Shown here: positions 1 through 7,917 of the stretch, in pieces | Layout of the letters: each line of letters begins with the position of its first letter | Numbering within the stretch: position 1 is the first letter of the stretch | Source of the DNA: Tianweitania populi | GTDB lineage: Bacteria > Pseudomonadota > Alphaproteobacteria > Rhizobiales > Rhizobiaceae | Length of the DNA: 64,000 nucleotides | Direction: 5' to 3' | Assembly (NCBI RefSeq): GCF_014652875.1 | Contig: NZ_BMZQ01000002.1 | Location: forward strand, 496,001 to 560,000 | Translations under genes and position numbers: made by a program | Notes under the pieces: model-generated | Database searches by the model: none | What the model was told of the DNA's origin: nothing | The model's input: only the letters and a program-made list of their open reading frames with translations

Positions 1-11
1 CGGAGCTTTGT

Positions 12-344
12 TTGCGCGCCGTCCGCTTCGTTTTTCGCCTGCTTTCGGCCTTGGCGCTCGCGCTGGCTGTGATCCTGGCGGTTGGCGATGCGGCGCGCAC
101 CATCGCAGCCTCGGCGTTGCAGGTCACACCGCTCATGACGAGCTGGCTGCGAACGGCACCGGCAGGCGCAGAAGCGGCGGAAAGCTGGGTCAAGACGCAT
201 CTCGGCGCGCCAGCCTGGGACTGGGCGTTCGTACCCGTGCTTGGCCTTCCCGGCTTTCTCGTCTTCGGCGTGGTCGCGCTTCTGTTTTACGCGCTCGGCC
301 GCAAGCCAAAGCCGCGGCCGGGACGGATCGCAGGAACGGCCTGA
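12..344 (+). CDS. Small two-helix membrane protein, function unknown
   Basis: A 110-residue protein of unknown function. Residues 5-27 form one hydrophobic helix and about 78-96 a second, followed by a short basic tail (KPKPRPGR), so it is probably an inner-membrane protein with a periplasmic loop. I chose the TTG start because GGAG lies 6 nt upstream (bases 2-5). The frame is still open at the window edge, so a longer form cannot be excluded. It sits 90 bp ahead of msrA on the same strand. Confidence 0.6.
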   Translation: MRAVRFVFRLLSALALALAVILAVGDAARTIAASALQVTPLMTSWLRTAPAGAEAAESWVKTHLGAPAWDWAFVPVLGLPGFLVFGVVALLFYALGRKPKPRPGRIAGTA

Positions 345-434
345 CGCGTTGTGCGCCTAAGGCTCAGATTGAAACAGACTTATCACCCATGACCCAGCCG
401 CTCGCGGCTGCATCACCCGAGGAAAGGCATATCC

Positions 435-1100
435 ATGTTTTCCATAAGCGATCTCCTGAACAAAAAGACCACGATGCCGACGGCGGCCAATGCGCTGCCC
501 GGCCGCGAACAGCCCATTCCCACCGCGCATGACCATTACGTCTCGCATATCCCGCTCAAGGGCGAGCTGCCAGAAGGGCTGGAAACCGTTTACTTTGGCA
601 TGGGCTGCTTCTGGGGCGCCGAGCGCTTGTTCTGGCAAACGCCCGGCGTTTATCTGACCTCAGTCGGTTATGCCGGCGGCATCACGCCCAACCCGACCTA
701 TCGCGAAACCTGCACCGGCTTGACCGGCCAGGCTGAGGTGGTGCGGGTGGTGTATGATCCCACCAAAATCACCTTCCCCGAACTGCTCAAGATCTTCTGG
801 GAAAATCACGATCCGACGCAAGGCATGCGCCAGGGCAACGATGTCGGCACCACCTATCGCTCGGTGATCTATGCCACCACCGATGCGCAGCTTCAGGCCG
901 CGATCGCCTCGCGTACCGCCTATCAGCAGGGCTTGGCCGCTTCGCGCTTCGGCGAGATCACCACGGAGATCGAGCCGGCGCCGGTGTTCTATTTCGCCGA
1001 AGAAGAGCACCAGCAATATCTCGCCAAGAACCCTGGCGGTTATTGCGCTTTGCGTGGCACAGGCGTCGAATGCGTCGGCATGGCGCAAGCTGCCGAATAG
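435..1100 (+). CDS. msrA: Peptide-methionine (S)-S-oxide reductase MsrA
   Basis: Reduces the S-form of methionine sulfoxide in oxidised proteins, using thioredoxin. The family motif GCFWG is present with the nucleophilic Cys58, and Cys204 and Cys213 near the C-terminus can act as resolving and recycling cysteines. Its 221 residues exceed the short bacterial form (about 170) because of a 45-residue N-terminal extension common in this enzyme group. A GGAAAGG ribosome site lies just upstream of the ATG. It is probably a single-gene unit: the next gene starts 175 bp on, behind its own dyad. Confidence 0.95.
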   Translation: MFSISDLLNKKTTMPTAANALPGREQPIPTAHDHYVSHIPLKGELPEGLETVYFGMGCFWGAERLFWQTPGVYLTSVGYAGGITPNPTYRETCTGLTGQAEVVRVVYDPTKITFPELLKIFWENHDPTQGMRQGNDVGTTYRSVIYATTDAQLQAAIASRTAYQQGLAASRFGEITTEIEPAPVFYFAEEEHQQYLAKNPGGYCALRGTGVECVGMAQAAE

Positions 1101-1135
1101 AACCTTCTGCTCACCATCCCGGTAGAGCGGCAAAA

Positions 1136-1166
1136 TTGCACGTGAAATTCGCCCTTTCGCGTGCAA
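1136..1166. promoter_or_regulatory. 31-bp dyad, likely operator for the BMP-family binding protein gene
   Basis: Two 12-base arms, TTGCACGTGAAA (1136-1147) and TTTCGCGTGCAA (1155-1166), are inverted repeats with one mismatch around a 7-base centre. No T-run follows either arm, so it does not look like a terminator. It lies 109 bp before the binding-protein start. The size and symmetry fit a dimeric repressor site; no regulator gene is adjacent. Confidence 0.5.
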
Positions 1167-1275
1167 CATTGGCCCCCAAGCGGGGCATGACCCTGTTATC
1201 TGCCGCGAGCCTCAGCGCTGTCTGGCGCAAGCTCGTGGCAGTCATCCAAGCAAAACCGACAGGGGTGCGGACACG

Positions 1276-2268
1276 ATGAAATCTTTCCTTCTAGGCCTGC
1301 TGACCGCAACCGCGCTGAGCGTTCCTGCGCTTGCGCAGGAAGAGATTGCGCCGGCGCTGATGTTTGATCTCGGCGGCAAGTTCGACAAGTCCTTCAACGA
1401 AGCGTCCTATCATGGCGCCGAGAAGTTCAAGGGCGAAACCGGCATCAACTATGTCGAGTTCGAGATCTCCAACGAAGCGCAGCGCGAGCAGGCTGTGCGC
1501 CGCTTCGCCGAAGATGGCCGCAACCCGATCATGGCGATCGGCTTTGCCTGGACCTCAACCCTCGAGGCTATCGCGCCCGAGTTCCCGGAGGTCAATTTCG
1601 CCATCATCGATTCCGTGGTGGACGCACCAAACGTGCAGTCGATCGTCTACAAGGAACAGGAAGGCTCCTACCTCGTCGGCATCATGGCCGCGCAGGCGTC
1701 CCAGTCCAAGAAGGTCGGCTTCGTCGGCGGCATGGACATTCCGCTGATCCGCAAATTCGATTGCGGCTTCGTGGGCGGCGCCAAGGCTGCGGGCGCCACT
1801 GAAGTGATCCAGAACTATACCGGCGACACGCCGGCTGCCTGGAACGATCCGACCAAGGGAGGCGAAATCGCCAAGTCGCAGATCGGTCAGGGCGCCGACG
1901 TGATCTATCATGCGGCCGGCGGCACCGGCATCGGCGTGCTGCAGGCGGTAGCGGATGCCGGCAAGCTCGGCATCGGCGTCGATTCCAACCAGAACATGCT
2001 GCAGCCCGGCAAGATCCTGACCTCCATGGTCAAGCGCGTCGACGTTGCCGTTTACAACGCCTTCAACGACGCCAAGAACGGCACCTTCAAGCCGGGCATC
2101 AACAATCTCGGCATCAAGGAAGGTGGCGTGGATTACGCCATGGACGAGAACAACGAGAAGCTCGTCACCGAAGAGATGAAGGCTGCGGTCGAGAAGGCCA
2201 AGGCCGACATCGTATCCGGCGCAATTCAGGTTCACGACTACATGTCGGACAACGCCTGCCCTTACTGA
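1276..2268 (+). CDS. BMP family ABC transporter substrate-binding protein (nucleoside/purine uptake)
   Basis: Periplasmic binding protein of the Bmp/Med family (330 aa), whose members bind nucleosides such as adenosine, guanosine and inosine. A signal peptide covers residues 1-20, with cleavage after ALA. Family-like segments include FDLGGKFDKSFNE early on and IGVDSNQN in the C-terminal lobe. It is the likely binding protein for the ATPase and permeases at 4836-8888, but four minus-strand genes separate it from them. It has its own dyad upstream and a strong terminator downstream, so it is transcribed alone, which fits the need for more binding protein than transporter. Confidence 0.9.
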   Translation: MKSFLLGLLTATALSVPALAQEEIAPALMFDLGGKFDKSFNEASYHGAEKFKGETGINYVEFEISNEAQREQAVRRFAEDGRNPIMAIGFAWTSTLEAIAPEFPEVNFAIIDSVVDAPNVQSIVYKEQEGSYLVGIMAAQASQSKKVGFVGGMDIPLIRKFDCGFVGGAKAAGATEVIQNYTGDTPAAWNDPTKGGEIAKSQIGQGADVIYHAAGGTGIGVLQAVADAGKLGIGVDSNQNMLQPGKILTSMVKRVDVAVYNAFNDAKNGTFKPGINNLGIKEGGVDYAMDENNEKLVTEEMKAAVEKAKADIVSGAIQVHDYMSDNACPY

Positions 2269-2290
2269 TCGTCCGATCAAAGCCAAAACA

Positions 2291-2326
2291 AAACGCCGCC
2301 GGATCACCCGATCCGGCGGCGTTTTT
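2291..2326 (+). terminator. Rho-independent terminator after the BMP gene
   Basis: A perfect 11-bp stem, CGCCGCCGGAT (2294-2304) with ATCCGGCGGCG (2311-2321), has a 6-nt loop and five T at 2322-2326. It lies 23 bp after the stop codon. A flanking AAA makes it weakly bidirectional. Confidence 0.9.
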
Positions 2327-2373
2327 CCTGATGGATATGTGCCGTCGGATCGGTACGATCCGAAAAGCCTCGT

Positions 2374-2814
2374 TCAGCCAAACCAAGCGGTTACGGTCGG
2401 CAACAATTCCGGATGCGTCACTAGACTGCCAACGCCGGCCATGACGAGACCTGTGCCGAAGGCAACGACCGCACCGGTCAGAATATGAAGCGGCAGCGTG
2501 CTCTTCATCTCGGCGACCGGACCGCGCCCACGATCATTGGCCGGCCACATGACGCGCAGGCTGCGGCTGCTTTTCTGGCCGAGCTTCTTCAACCCGGCTG
2601 TGCGACGACGCCATTGCGTGTCGACGATTACAGCGTCGGCTTGATCGATGTCGGCCCAGTCGAGCGAAGAAACGGGTGCATTCCGAGAAAATGCAATGAC
2701 TTGACCGGCGGAAAACTCCAGCGGTTCGGCGGCAGCTGCCAAGCGCGCGTTACGCACCCGCGCATCAACCGAAGGAGCCAGTGTCGTATCGATCAGTCTG
2801 CAATCTTCGATCAT
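2374..2814 (-). CDS. Hypothetical protein with C-terminal membrane helix
   Basis: A 146-residue protein I do not recognise. Residues 1-100 are soluble and charged, with a basic stretch (WRRRTAGLKKLGQKSSRS). Residues about 107-130 form a glycine-rich hydrophobic helix, so it may be tail-anchored. It is the last gene of a minus-strand series and starts downstream of slyX with a gap of about 80 bp. Codon choice looks normal for the neighbourhood. The function cannot be told. Confidence 0.55.
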   Translation of the reverse strand: MIEDCRLIDTTLAPSVDARVRNARLAAAAEPLEFSAGQVIAFSRNAPVSSLDWADIDQADAVIVDTQWRRRTAGLKKLGQKSSRSLRVMWPANDRGRGPVAEMKSTLPLHILTGAVVAFGTGLVMAGVGSLVTHPELLPTVTAWFG

Positions 2815-2893
2815 GGGAGCCGCCTTGCGAACCTAACCTATGTGACGGTTTAACGACGGACTCGCTCGCTGGTTCCTGAACAGATGTTCAGAT

Positions 2894-3106
2894 TCACCAG
2901 TGTGGCGGCTTGGTCACAGCGATCTCAGGCGCAGTCTGTTCTTCCAGGTCGAGGAAACGGTCGGTCAGCAGGTCGAGCTTCTTACGCAGGCCTTCGATCA
3001 CCTTCCATTGCTCGGCTAGCTCGCCGGACAGTTCCTGAATGACGTGATCCTGCTCGGCGGCGATCCGTTCGAGATCGACGATGCGCTCCTGGTCACTCGC
3101 GGTCAT
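2894..3106 (-). CDS. slyX: SlyX family coiled-coil protein
   Basis: A 70-residue protein with heptad-like leucine and acidic/basic patterning throughout and the characteristic C-terminal PPHW, matching the SlyX family (about 70-75 aa, molecular role unknown). Its ATG overlaps the stop of the upstream thioesterase gene by 4 nt (ATGA), so the two are translationally coupled. It is third in the operon Fe-alcohol dehydrogenase, thioesterase, slyX. Confidence 0.85.
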   Translation of the reverse strand: MTASDQERIVDLERIAAEQDHVIQELSGELAEQWKVIEGLRKKLDLLTDRFLDLEEQTAPEIAVTKPPHW

Positions 3107-3531
3107 GGGGCGATCGTCTCCAAAGTGGTGCGCAGCCGGTTGTTCAGCGGCTTTGGCCGCCGCGTTTCCCGGTCGACATAGACATGCACGAAGAAGCCTT
3201 CCGCCGCAGCGGTGGGCTCGTCATTGCGGAACAGGCCGACCTCATAGCGCACGGAGGATGTGCCGAGCTTGGCGACCCGCAATCCCGCATGCACCACATC
3301 GGGAAAGGCGATCTCGCGGAAGTAGCGGCAACCGGTTTCCACAACGAGGCCGATCTGGTCGCCGCTATTGAGATCGAGCACGCTCTGCTCGATCAGCCAG
3401 CCATTCACCGCCGTGTCGAACAGCGAATAATGCACGACATTGTTCATGTGGCCGTAAATGTCGTTGTCCATCCAGCGGGTGGGAATGGCGCGGAAGGTCT
3501 TGTAGGCCCCGCGTGCACTGCCTTCCGCCAT
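3103..3531 (-). CDS. Acyl-CoA thioesterase, 4HBT hot-dog family
   Basis: A single hot-dog domain protein (142 aa) of the YbgC/4-hydroxybenzoyl-CoA thioesterase type, expected to hydrolyse acyl-CoA thioesters in the cytoplasm. The N-terminal RWMDNDIYGHMNNVVH segment holds the family's Asp and the YGHMNN signature. The start overlaps the stop of the upstream dehydrogenase by 1 nt (TGATG), and the end overlaps slyX by 4 nt. The acyl substrate cannot be deduced; pairing with an iron-type alcohol dehydrogenase hints at short-chain alcohol/aldehyde/acyl metabolism, which is inference only. Confidence 0.85.
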   Translation of the reverse strand: MAEGSARGAYKTFRAIPTRWMDNDIYGHMNNVVHYSLFDTAVNGWLIEQSVLDLNSGDQIGLVVETGCRYFREIAFPDVVHAGLRVAKLGTSSVRYEVGLFRNDEPTAAAEGFFVHVYVDRETRRPKPLNNRLRTTLETIAP

Positions 3532-4697
3532 CAGAACGCCGCCTTGTAGATCGCCAGCGCATCGCTTTCGGTGACCAGCCGCGGATTGTTGACGAGCAGC
3601 CGCCCCTGCTTCATCGCGTCGCTTGCGAGCTTCGGCAGATCGGCTTCCGTGATGCCGACATCGCGCAAGCGTTGCGGCAAGCCAAGCCGCTTTGACAACG
3701 CGGACAGCGCCTCGATGAAGCCGGCCGTACTGCCTTGCGTGCTTGGTTCATCGACCAGTTCCGGAAACGCATCGCCGGCGATCTCGGCATAGAGATGCGC
3801 GGCATCCGGCGCGTTGAAGCGCAGCACGTGTGGCAGAACCAGCGCGTTTGACAGCCCATGCGGCACATGGAACGTGCCGCCGATCGGATAGGCCAGCGCA
3901 TGCACGGCAGCCACGGGCGAGTTGGCAAAGGCCTGGCCGGCCAGCATGGAGCCGAGCAGCATGGCCGAGCGCGCAGCGGTGTCCGACCCGTTCGTCACCG
4001 CTCGCTCGATATTGGCGCCGAGCAACCGCAACGCCTCTCTCGCGAGCGTCTTGGAAAGCGGGTTGTTGTTTGCGCTAGTGGAGGCATAGGCCTCGATCGC
4101 ATGCACCATGGCGTCGATGCCCGTCGCCGCCGTGATCGCCGGTGGCAGGCCGAGCGTCAGATCGGGATCGAGCAGGGCGACGTCCGGTTGGATCAGCGGC
4201 GACGACACGCCGCGCTTTTCCTCCTCGCCCACCGTGATGATCGAGACCGGCGTCACCTCCGACCCCGTTCCCGCCGTGGTCGGCACGAGGATCAGCGGCA
4301 AGCGCGGCCCCTTCGCCTGCCCCACGCCCCATGCCTGATCGAGATCTTCGTTGGAACCCAGCAACAAGGCCGCGAGCTTGGCCACATCCAGCGAAGATCC
4401 GCCGCCAAAGCCGATGACGCCGCTCACATGCGCGTCCTGCCCGGCGGCAACGGCTGCTTCCAGCGTTTTGCGCGAAGGATCGGCCTCCACCTGGCCGAAG
4501 ATCGTGACCGCCACGCCTGCCTCTTCCAGCGACGCCAAAGCCGGATCGCACAGGCCGAGCTTGCGCAGGCCGGGATCGGTCACGAAGAGGATCCTCTTGC
4601 CGAGCCGCGGCGCGGCGATTTCGCCCAGCCGTGTGGCGCTGCCGGGTTCGAAGATCACGGATGGGGCGGTGTGGAAGCGGAAGCTTTGAATTGTCAT
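3531..4697 (-). CDS. Iron-containing alcohol dehydrogenase (group III)
   Basis: An NAD(P)-dependent alcohol dehydrogenase or maleylacetate reductase-like enzyme, 388 aa. The nucleotide-binding motif GGGSSLD is at 98-104 and TTAGTGSEVTP at about 140-150. The expected metal ligands are Asp195, His199, His266 and His280, the last in HVPHGLSNAL. The start at MTIQSF was chosen because a much longer open frame upstream runs antisense to the ABC ATPase and lacks family similarity. It leads the operon with the thioesterase and slyX. The substrate is unknown; 1,3-propanediol or lactaldehyde-type substrates are equally possible. Confidence 0.88.
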   Translation of the reverse strand: MTIQSFRFHTAPSVIFEPGSATRLGEIAAPRLGKRILFVTDPGLRKLGLCDPALASLEEAGVAVTIFGQVEADPSRKTLEAAVAAGQDAHVSGVIGFGGGSSLDVAKLAALLLGSNEDLDQAWGVGQAKGPRLPLILVPTTAGTGSEVTPVSIITVGEEEKRGVSSPLIQPDVALLDPDLTLGLPPAITAATGIDAMVHAIEAYASTSANNNPLSKTLAREALRLLGANIERAVTNGSDTAARSAMLLGSMLAGQAFANSPVAAVHALAYPIGGTFHVPHGLSNALVLPHVLRFNAPDAAHLYAEIAGDAFPELVDEPSTQGSTAGFIEALSALSKRLGLPQRLRDVGITEADLPKLASDAMKQGRLLVNNPRLVTESDALAIYKAAF

Positions 4698-4835
4698 GGG
4701 AGGGAAATTGACAATCCGCTCCGCATTTGTCGAGAGTGGAACCGTCGAGCCCGTCCGGCGGGGCCTGATGGAACGGTCGCCGCCGGCGGCCATTCCTGAT
4801 AACAACAAGAACCATCCGGAAATCGGGAACCACGC

Positions 4836-6368
4836 ATGGCGAACGCCGCGATCCAGCTCATCGGCATCAACAAGAGCTTCGGACCCGTCCACGCCAATCG
4901 CGACATCCATCTCGAAGTTCCCCGCGGCACTATCCACGGCATCATCGGCGAGAACGGCGCGGGCAAGTCGACCCTGATGTCGATCCTGTACGGCTTCTAC
5001 CAGGCCGACCGCGGCGACATCCTCGTCAACGGCACTAAGGCCTCGATCAAGACGCCCAACGATGCGATCGCTTCCGGCATCGGCATGGTGCACCAGCACT
5101 TCATGCTGGTCGACAATTTCACTGTGCTGGAAAACATCATCCTCGGCACAGAAGGCAATGCGCTTCTGAACACCAGCATCGCCAAGGCGCGCGCCGAGTT
5201 GAAGCGGCTGGAGCGCGAATACGGGCTCGAGGTCAACCCGGACGCCGTAGTCGAAGACCTCGCCGTCGGCCTCCAACAGCGCGTCGAAATCCTCAAGGCG
5301 CTGTATCGCGGCGCCGACATTCTGATCCTCGACGAACCCACCGGTGTGCTGACCCCCGCCGAAGCAGACCACCTCTTCCGAATCCTCGCCCGGCTGAAAG
5401 AAGAGGGCAAAACCGTCATCCTGATCACCCACAAGCTCAGAGAGATCATGGCGATTACCGACAATGTCTCGGTGATGCGCCAGGGCACGATGGTGGCCAC
5501 GCGCAAGACCTCGGAAACCACAGTCGAGGAACTGGCCGAACTCATGGTCGGCCGCCGCGTCCTCCTACGCGTCGAGAAGGGTCCAGCCAATCCCGGCGCG
5601 GTGAAGCTGTCGGTGAAGAACCTGACCGTTCGCGACGCGCGTAAGGTCGAGATGGTGAAGGACGTCTCCTTCGAAGTCCGCGCCGGCGAGATTGTCGGCA
5701 TTGCGGGCGTCGCCGGCAATGGCCAGTCCGAGCTGATCGGAACCATCGCCGGTTTGCGCAAGGCCCTCTCCGGCACGGTCCTCCTCGATGGCGAGCCGAT
5801 CGACGTCACCGGCACCGCCGATCCCGGGAACTTACGTGACCGCGGCCTCGCCCATGTGCCGGAAGACCGCCACCATGTCGGCCTCGTGCTGGCCTATGAG
5901 GAACAGGAAAATGCCATCCTCGGCTATCACGATCACAAGCAATATCTCACCGGTTTCTTCCTGAATCGCTCCGCAATTCGGGCCGATGCGGAGGAAAAAA
6001 TCCGGAATTACGACATCCGACCGGCAAATCCGCACCTGAAAACGGCGAATTTTTCCGGCGGCAACCAGCAAAAGATCGTGCTTGCCCGCGAGATCGAAAA
6101 AGACCCCGGCGTCCTCATCGTCGGCCAGCCGACCCGCGGCGTCGATGTCGGCGCCATCGAATTCATCCACAAACGCCTCATCGCCATGCGTGACGCCGGC
6201 AAGGCCGTGCTGCTTATATCCGTCGAACTCGACGAAATTCGCTCCCTGTCCGACCGCATCCTCGTGATGTTCGACGGCCGCATCGTTGGCGAGCGCGATG
6301 GTGAGGCGGGCGAAGGGGAGTTGGGGTTGTTGATGGCGGGCGTGGAGCGGCGGGAGGCGGCGGAGTGA
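4836..6368 (+). CDS. Nucleoside ABC transporter, duplicated ATP-binding subunit
   Basis: The ATPase of a BMP-type nucleoside importer (510 aa, two fused ABC domains as in sugar and nucleoside importers). The first domain has Walker A GENGAGKST at 38-46, a signature-like AVGLQQRVEI and Walker B LILDEPT. The second has a degenerate P-loop GVAGNGQSE without the Lys-Ser pair, a good FSGGNQQK signature, and Gln in place of the catalytic Glu in LIVGQPTRGVD. This asymmetry is usual in the family: one site hydrolyses, the other is largely structural. The end overlaps fosX by 3 nt. It is the first gene of the operon running to deoA. Confidence 0.92.
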   Translation: MANAAIQLIGINKSFGPVHANRDIHLEVPRGTIHGIIGENGAGKSTLMSILYGFYQADRGDILVNGTKASIKTPNDAIASGIGMVHQHFMLVDNFTVLENIILGTEGNALLNTSIAKARAELKRLEREYGLEVNPDAVVEDLAVGLQQRVEILKALYRGADILILDEPTGVLTPAEADHLFRILARLKEEGKTVILITHKLREIMAITDNVSVMRQGTMVATRKTSETTVEELAELMVGRRVLLRVEKGPANPGAVKLSVKNLTVRDARKVEMVKDVSFEVRAGEIVGIAGVAGNGQSELIGTIAGLRKALSGTVLLDGEPIDVTGTADPGNLRDRGLAHVPEDRHHVGLVLAYEEQENAILGYHDHKQYLTGFFLNRSAIRADAEEKIRNYDIRPANPHLKTANFSGGNQQKIVLAREIEKDPGVLIVGQPTRGVDVGAIEFIHKRLIAMRDAGKAVLLISVELDEIRSLSDRILVMFDGRIVGERDGEAGEGELGLLMAGVERREAAE

Positions 6369-6784
6369 TCCAAGGCCTGTCGCATATGACCTTCATCGCC
6401 CGCGATCTCGAGCGAATGACAACCATCCTAACAGAGGTCCTGGACGCGCGCGAAATCTATGCCAGCGGCGACGACACATTCTCTGTCTCGCGCGAAAAGT
6501 TCTTCCTGATCGGCGATCTCTGGATCGCGATCATGGAAGGCGAGCCGCTGCCGACCCGCACCTATAATCACATTGCCTTCAAGATCGACGACGCCGACTT
6601 CGACCTCTACGCGCAGCGCGTGAAACAGCTCGGCCTCGACATCCGCCCGCCGCGCCCACGCGTGGAAGGCGAAGGACGTTCCTTGTATTTCTACGACATG
6701 GACAACCACATGTTCGAACTGCACACGGGCACGTTGTCCGAGCGGCTAGCGCACTACAAGCGCCCTGCGGAGGCTGCCGCATGA
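6365..6784 (+). CDS. fosX: FosX-type fosfomycin epoxide hydrolase (VOC family)
   Basis: Mn-dependent enzyme that hydrolyses the epoxide of fosfomycin; 139 aa, one vicinal-oxygen-chelate fold. The expected metal ligands His7, His69 and Glu118 are present, as is Glu44, the proposed general base that distinguishes FosX (water as nucleophile) from thiol-using FosA/FosB. The sequence resembles Mesorhizobium loti FosX closely over its full length (LSHMTF, REKFFLIGD, FKIDDADFD, NHMFELHTG). It starts with GTG overlapping the ATPase stop (GTGA) and ends overlapping the permease start (ATGA), so it is translated as part of the transporter operon. A native substrate other than fosfomycin is possible. 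Confidence 0.9.
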   Translation: MIQGLSHMTFIARDLERMTTILTEVLDAREIYASGDDTFSVSREKFFLIGDLWIAIMEGEPLPTRTYNHIAFKIDDADFDLYAQRVKQLGLDIRPPRPRVEGEGRSLYFYDMDNHMFELHTGTLSERLAHYKRPAEAAA

Positions 6785-7917
6785 GCGTCCCTTACGCCAA
6801 ACTCCCGCGATGGGTCGATTATGGGCTGATCCCCCTCATCAACCTCATCGTCGCCTTTGCCGTTGCCGGGCTCGTGGTGCTGCTTGTTGGCGAAAGCCCA
6901 TTGCGGGCCGCGGCGATCATGGTGGAAGGCGCGTTTGGGCGGGGGCAGAATATTGCTTATACGCTGTTTTATGCCACGAGCTTCATCTTCACCGGTCTGG
7001 CCGTGGCAGTCGCTTTTCATGGCGGGCTGTTCAACATCGGTGGCGAAGGCCAGGCCTATGTCGGCGGCTTGGGCGTGGTGCTGGTTGCGCTGAACCTGGA
7101 TGGCGTGTTTCCGTGGTGGGTCAACTTCCCGCTGGCGGTAATCGGCGCGGGGCTGGCCGGGGCGTTGTGGGCGCTGATCCCGGCCTATCTGCAAGCCAAG
7201 CGCGGCTCGCACATCGTGATCACCACGATCATGTTCAACTTCATCGCCGCCAGTTTGATGGTCTATTTGCTGGTGGACGTGTTGAAGCCGCTCGGCCAGA
7301 TGGCGCCGCAAACCCGGGCCTTTGCCGAGGGCGCGCAGTTGCCGAAGCTCAACTGGATCATCGAGCTGTTCGGCGCGCGCATCCGCTCCGCACCCTTCAA
7401 CATCTCCTTTCTTCTGGCGCTCCTTGCCGCCTTTGGCGTGTGGGTGCTGATCTGGCGCACCAAGCTTGGCTATGAGATCCGCACGCAGGGCCATTCGCCG
7501 AAAGCCGCGCGTTACGCTGGGATCGGTGAAGCCCGGATCATCATCATCACCATGATGATCTCCGGCGCGCTGGCCGGCATGATGGCGCTGAATCCCGTGA
7601 TGGGCGCGCAGAACCGGCTGCAGCTCGACTTCGTGACGGGTGCCGGCTTCGTCGGCATTGCGGTAGCGCTGATGGGCCGCTCGCATCCGGTCGGCATCGT
7701 ACCGGCTGCGATCCTGTTCGGCATGCTGTATCAGGGCGGCGCGGAAATCGCCTTCGAAATGCCCGCGATCAGCCGCGACATGATCGTGGTGATCCAGGGT
7801 CTGGTGATCCTGTTTGCGGGCGCGCTCGAACACATGTTCCGGCCGGCGATCCAGACCTTCTTCGCCAGCCTCGGCGCGGGCAAGCGGGTCACCGCCGCAA
7901 GGGAGGGCCGCGTGTGA
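6781..7917 (+). CDS. Nucleoside ABC transporter permease 1
   Basis: Integral inner-membrane permease (378 aa, about ten hydrophobic segments) of the BPD-type branched family used by sugar and nucleoside importers. A conserved GSHIVITTIMFNF stretch sits near residue 140 and a coupling-loop-like GHSPKAARYAGI near 240. It pairs with the second permease, which starts at a GTG overlapping this stop (GTGA). With the duplicated ATPase and the BMP protein it makes a complete importer. Confidence 0.92.
   Translation: MSVPYAKLPRWVDYGLIPLINLIVAFAVAGLVVLLVGESPLRAAAIMVEGAFGRGQNIAYTLFYATSFIFTGLAVAVAFHGGLFNIGGEGQAYVGGLGVVLVALNLDGVFPWWVNFPLAVIGAGLAGALWALIPAYLQAKRGSHIVITTIMFNFIAASLMVYLLVDVLKPLGQMAPQTRAFAEGAQLPKLNWIIELFGARIRSAPFNISFLLALLAAFGVWVLIWRTKLGYEIRTQGHSPKAARYAGIGEARIIIITMMISGALAGMMALNPVMGAQNRLQLDFVTGAGFVGIAVALMGRSHPVGIVPAAILFGMLYQGGAEIAFEMPAISRDMIVVIQGLVILFAGALEHMFRPAIQTFFASLGAGKRVTAAREGRV

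Noticed and set aside
4708-4736. TTGACA as the -35 of the nucleoside transporter operon
   Set aside because: At 17 bp spacing the -10 would read CGAGAG, which is not promoter-like. A weak dyad (TTGACAA with TTGTCGA) overlaps it, but I do not call it a site.
4698-5432. Upstream extension of the iron alcohol dehydrogenase to 633 residues
   Set aside because: The extra 245 residues run antisense to the ABC ATPase and do not resemble the family; the domain begins at MTIQSF (4697).
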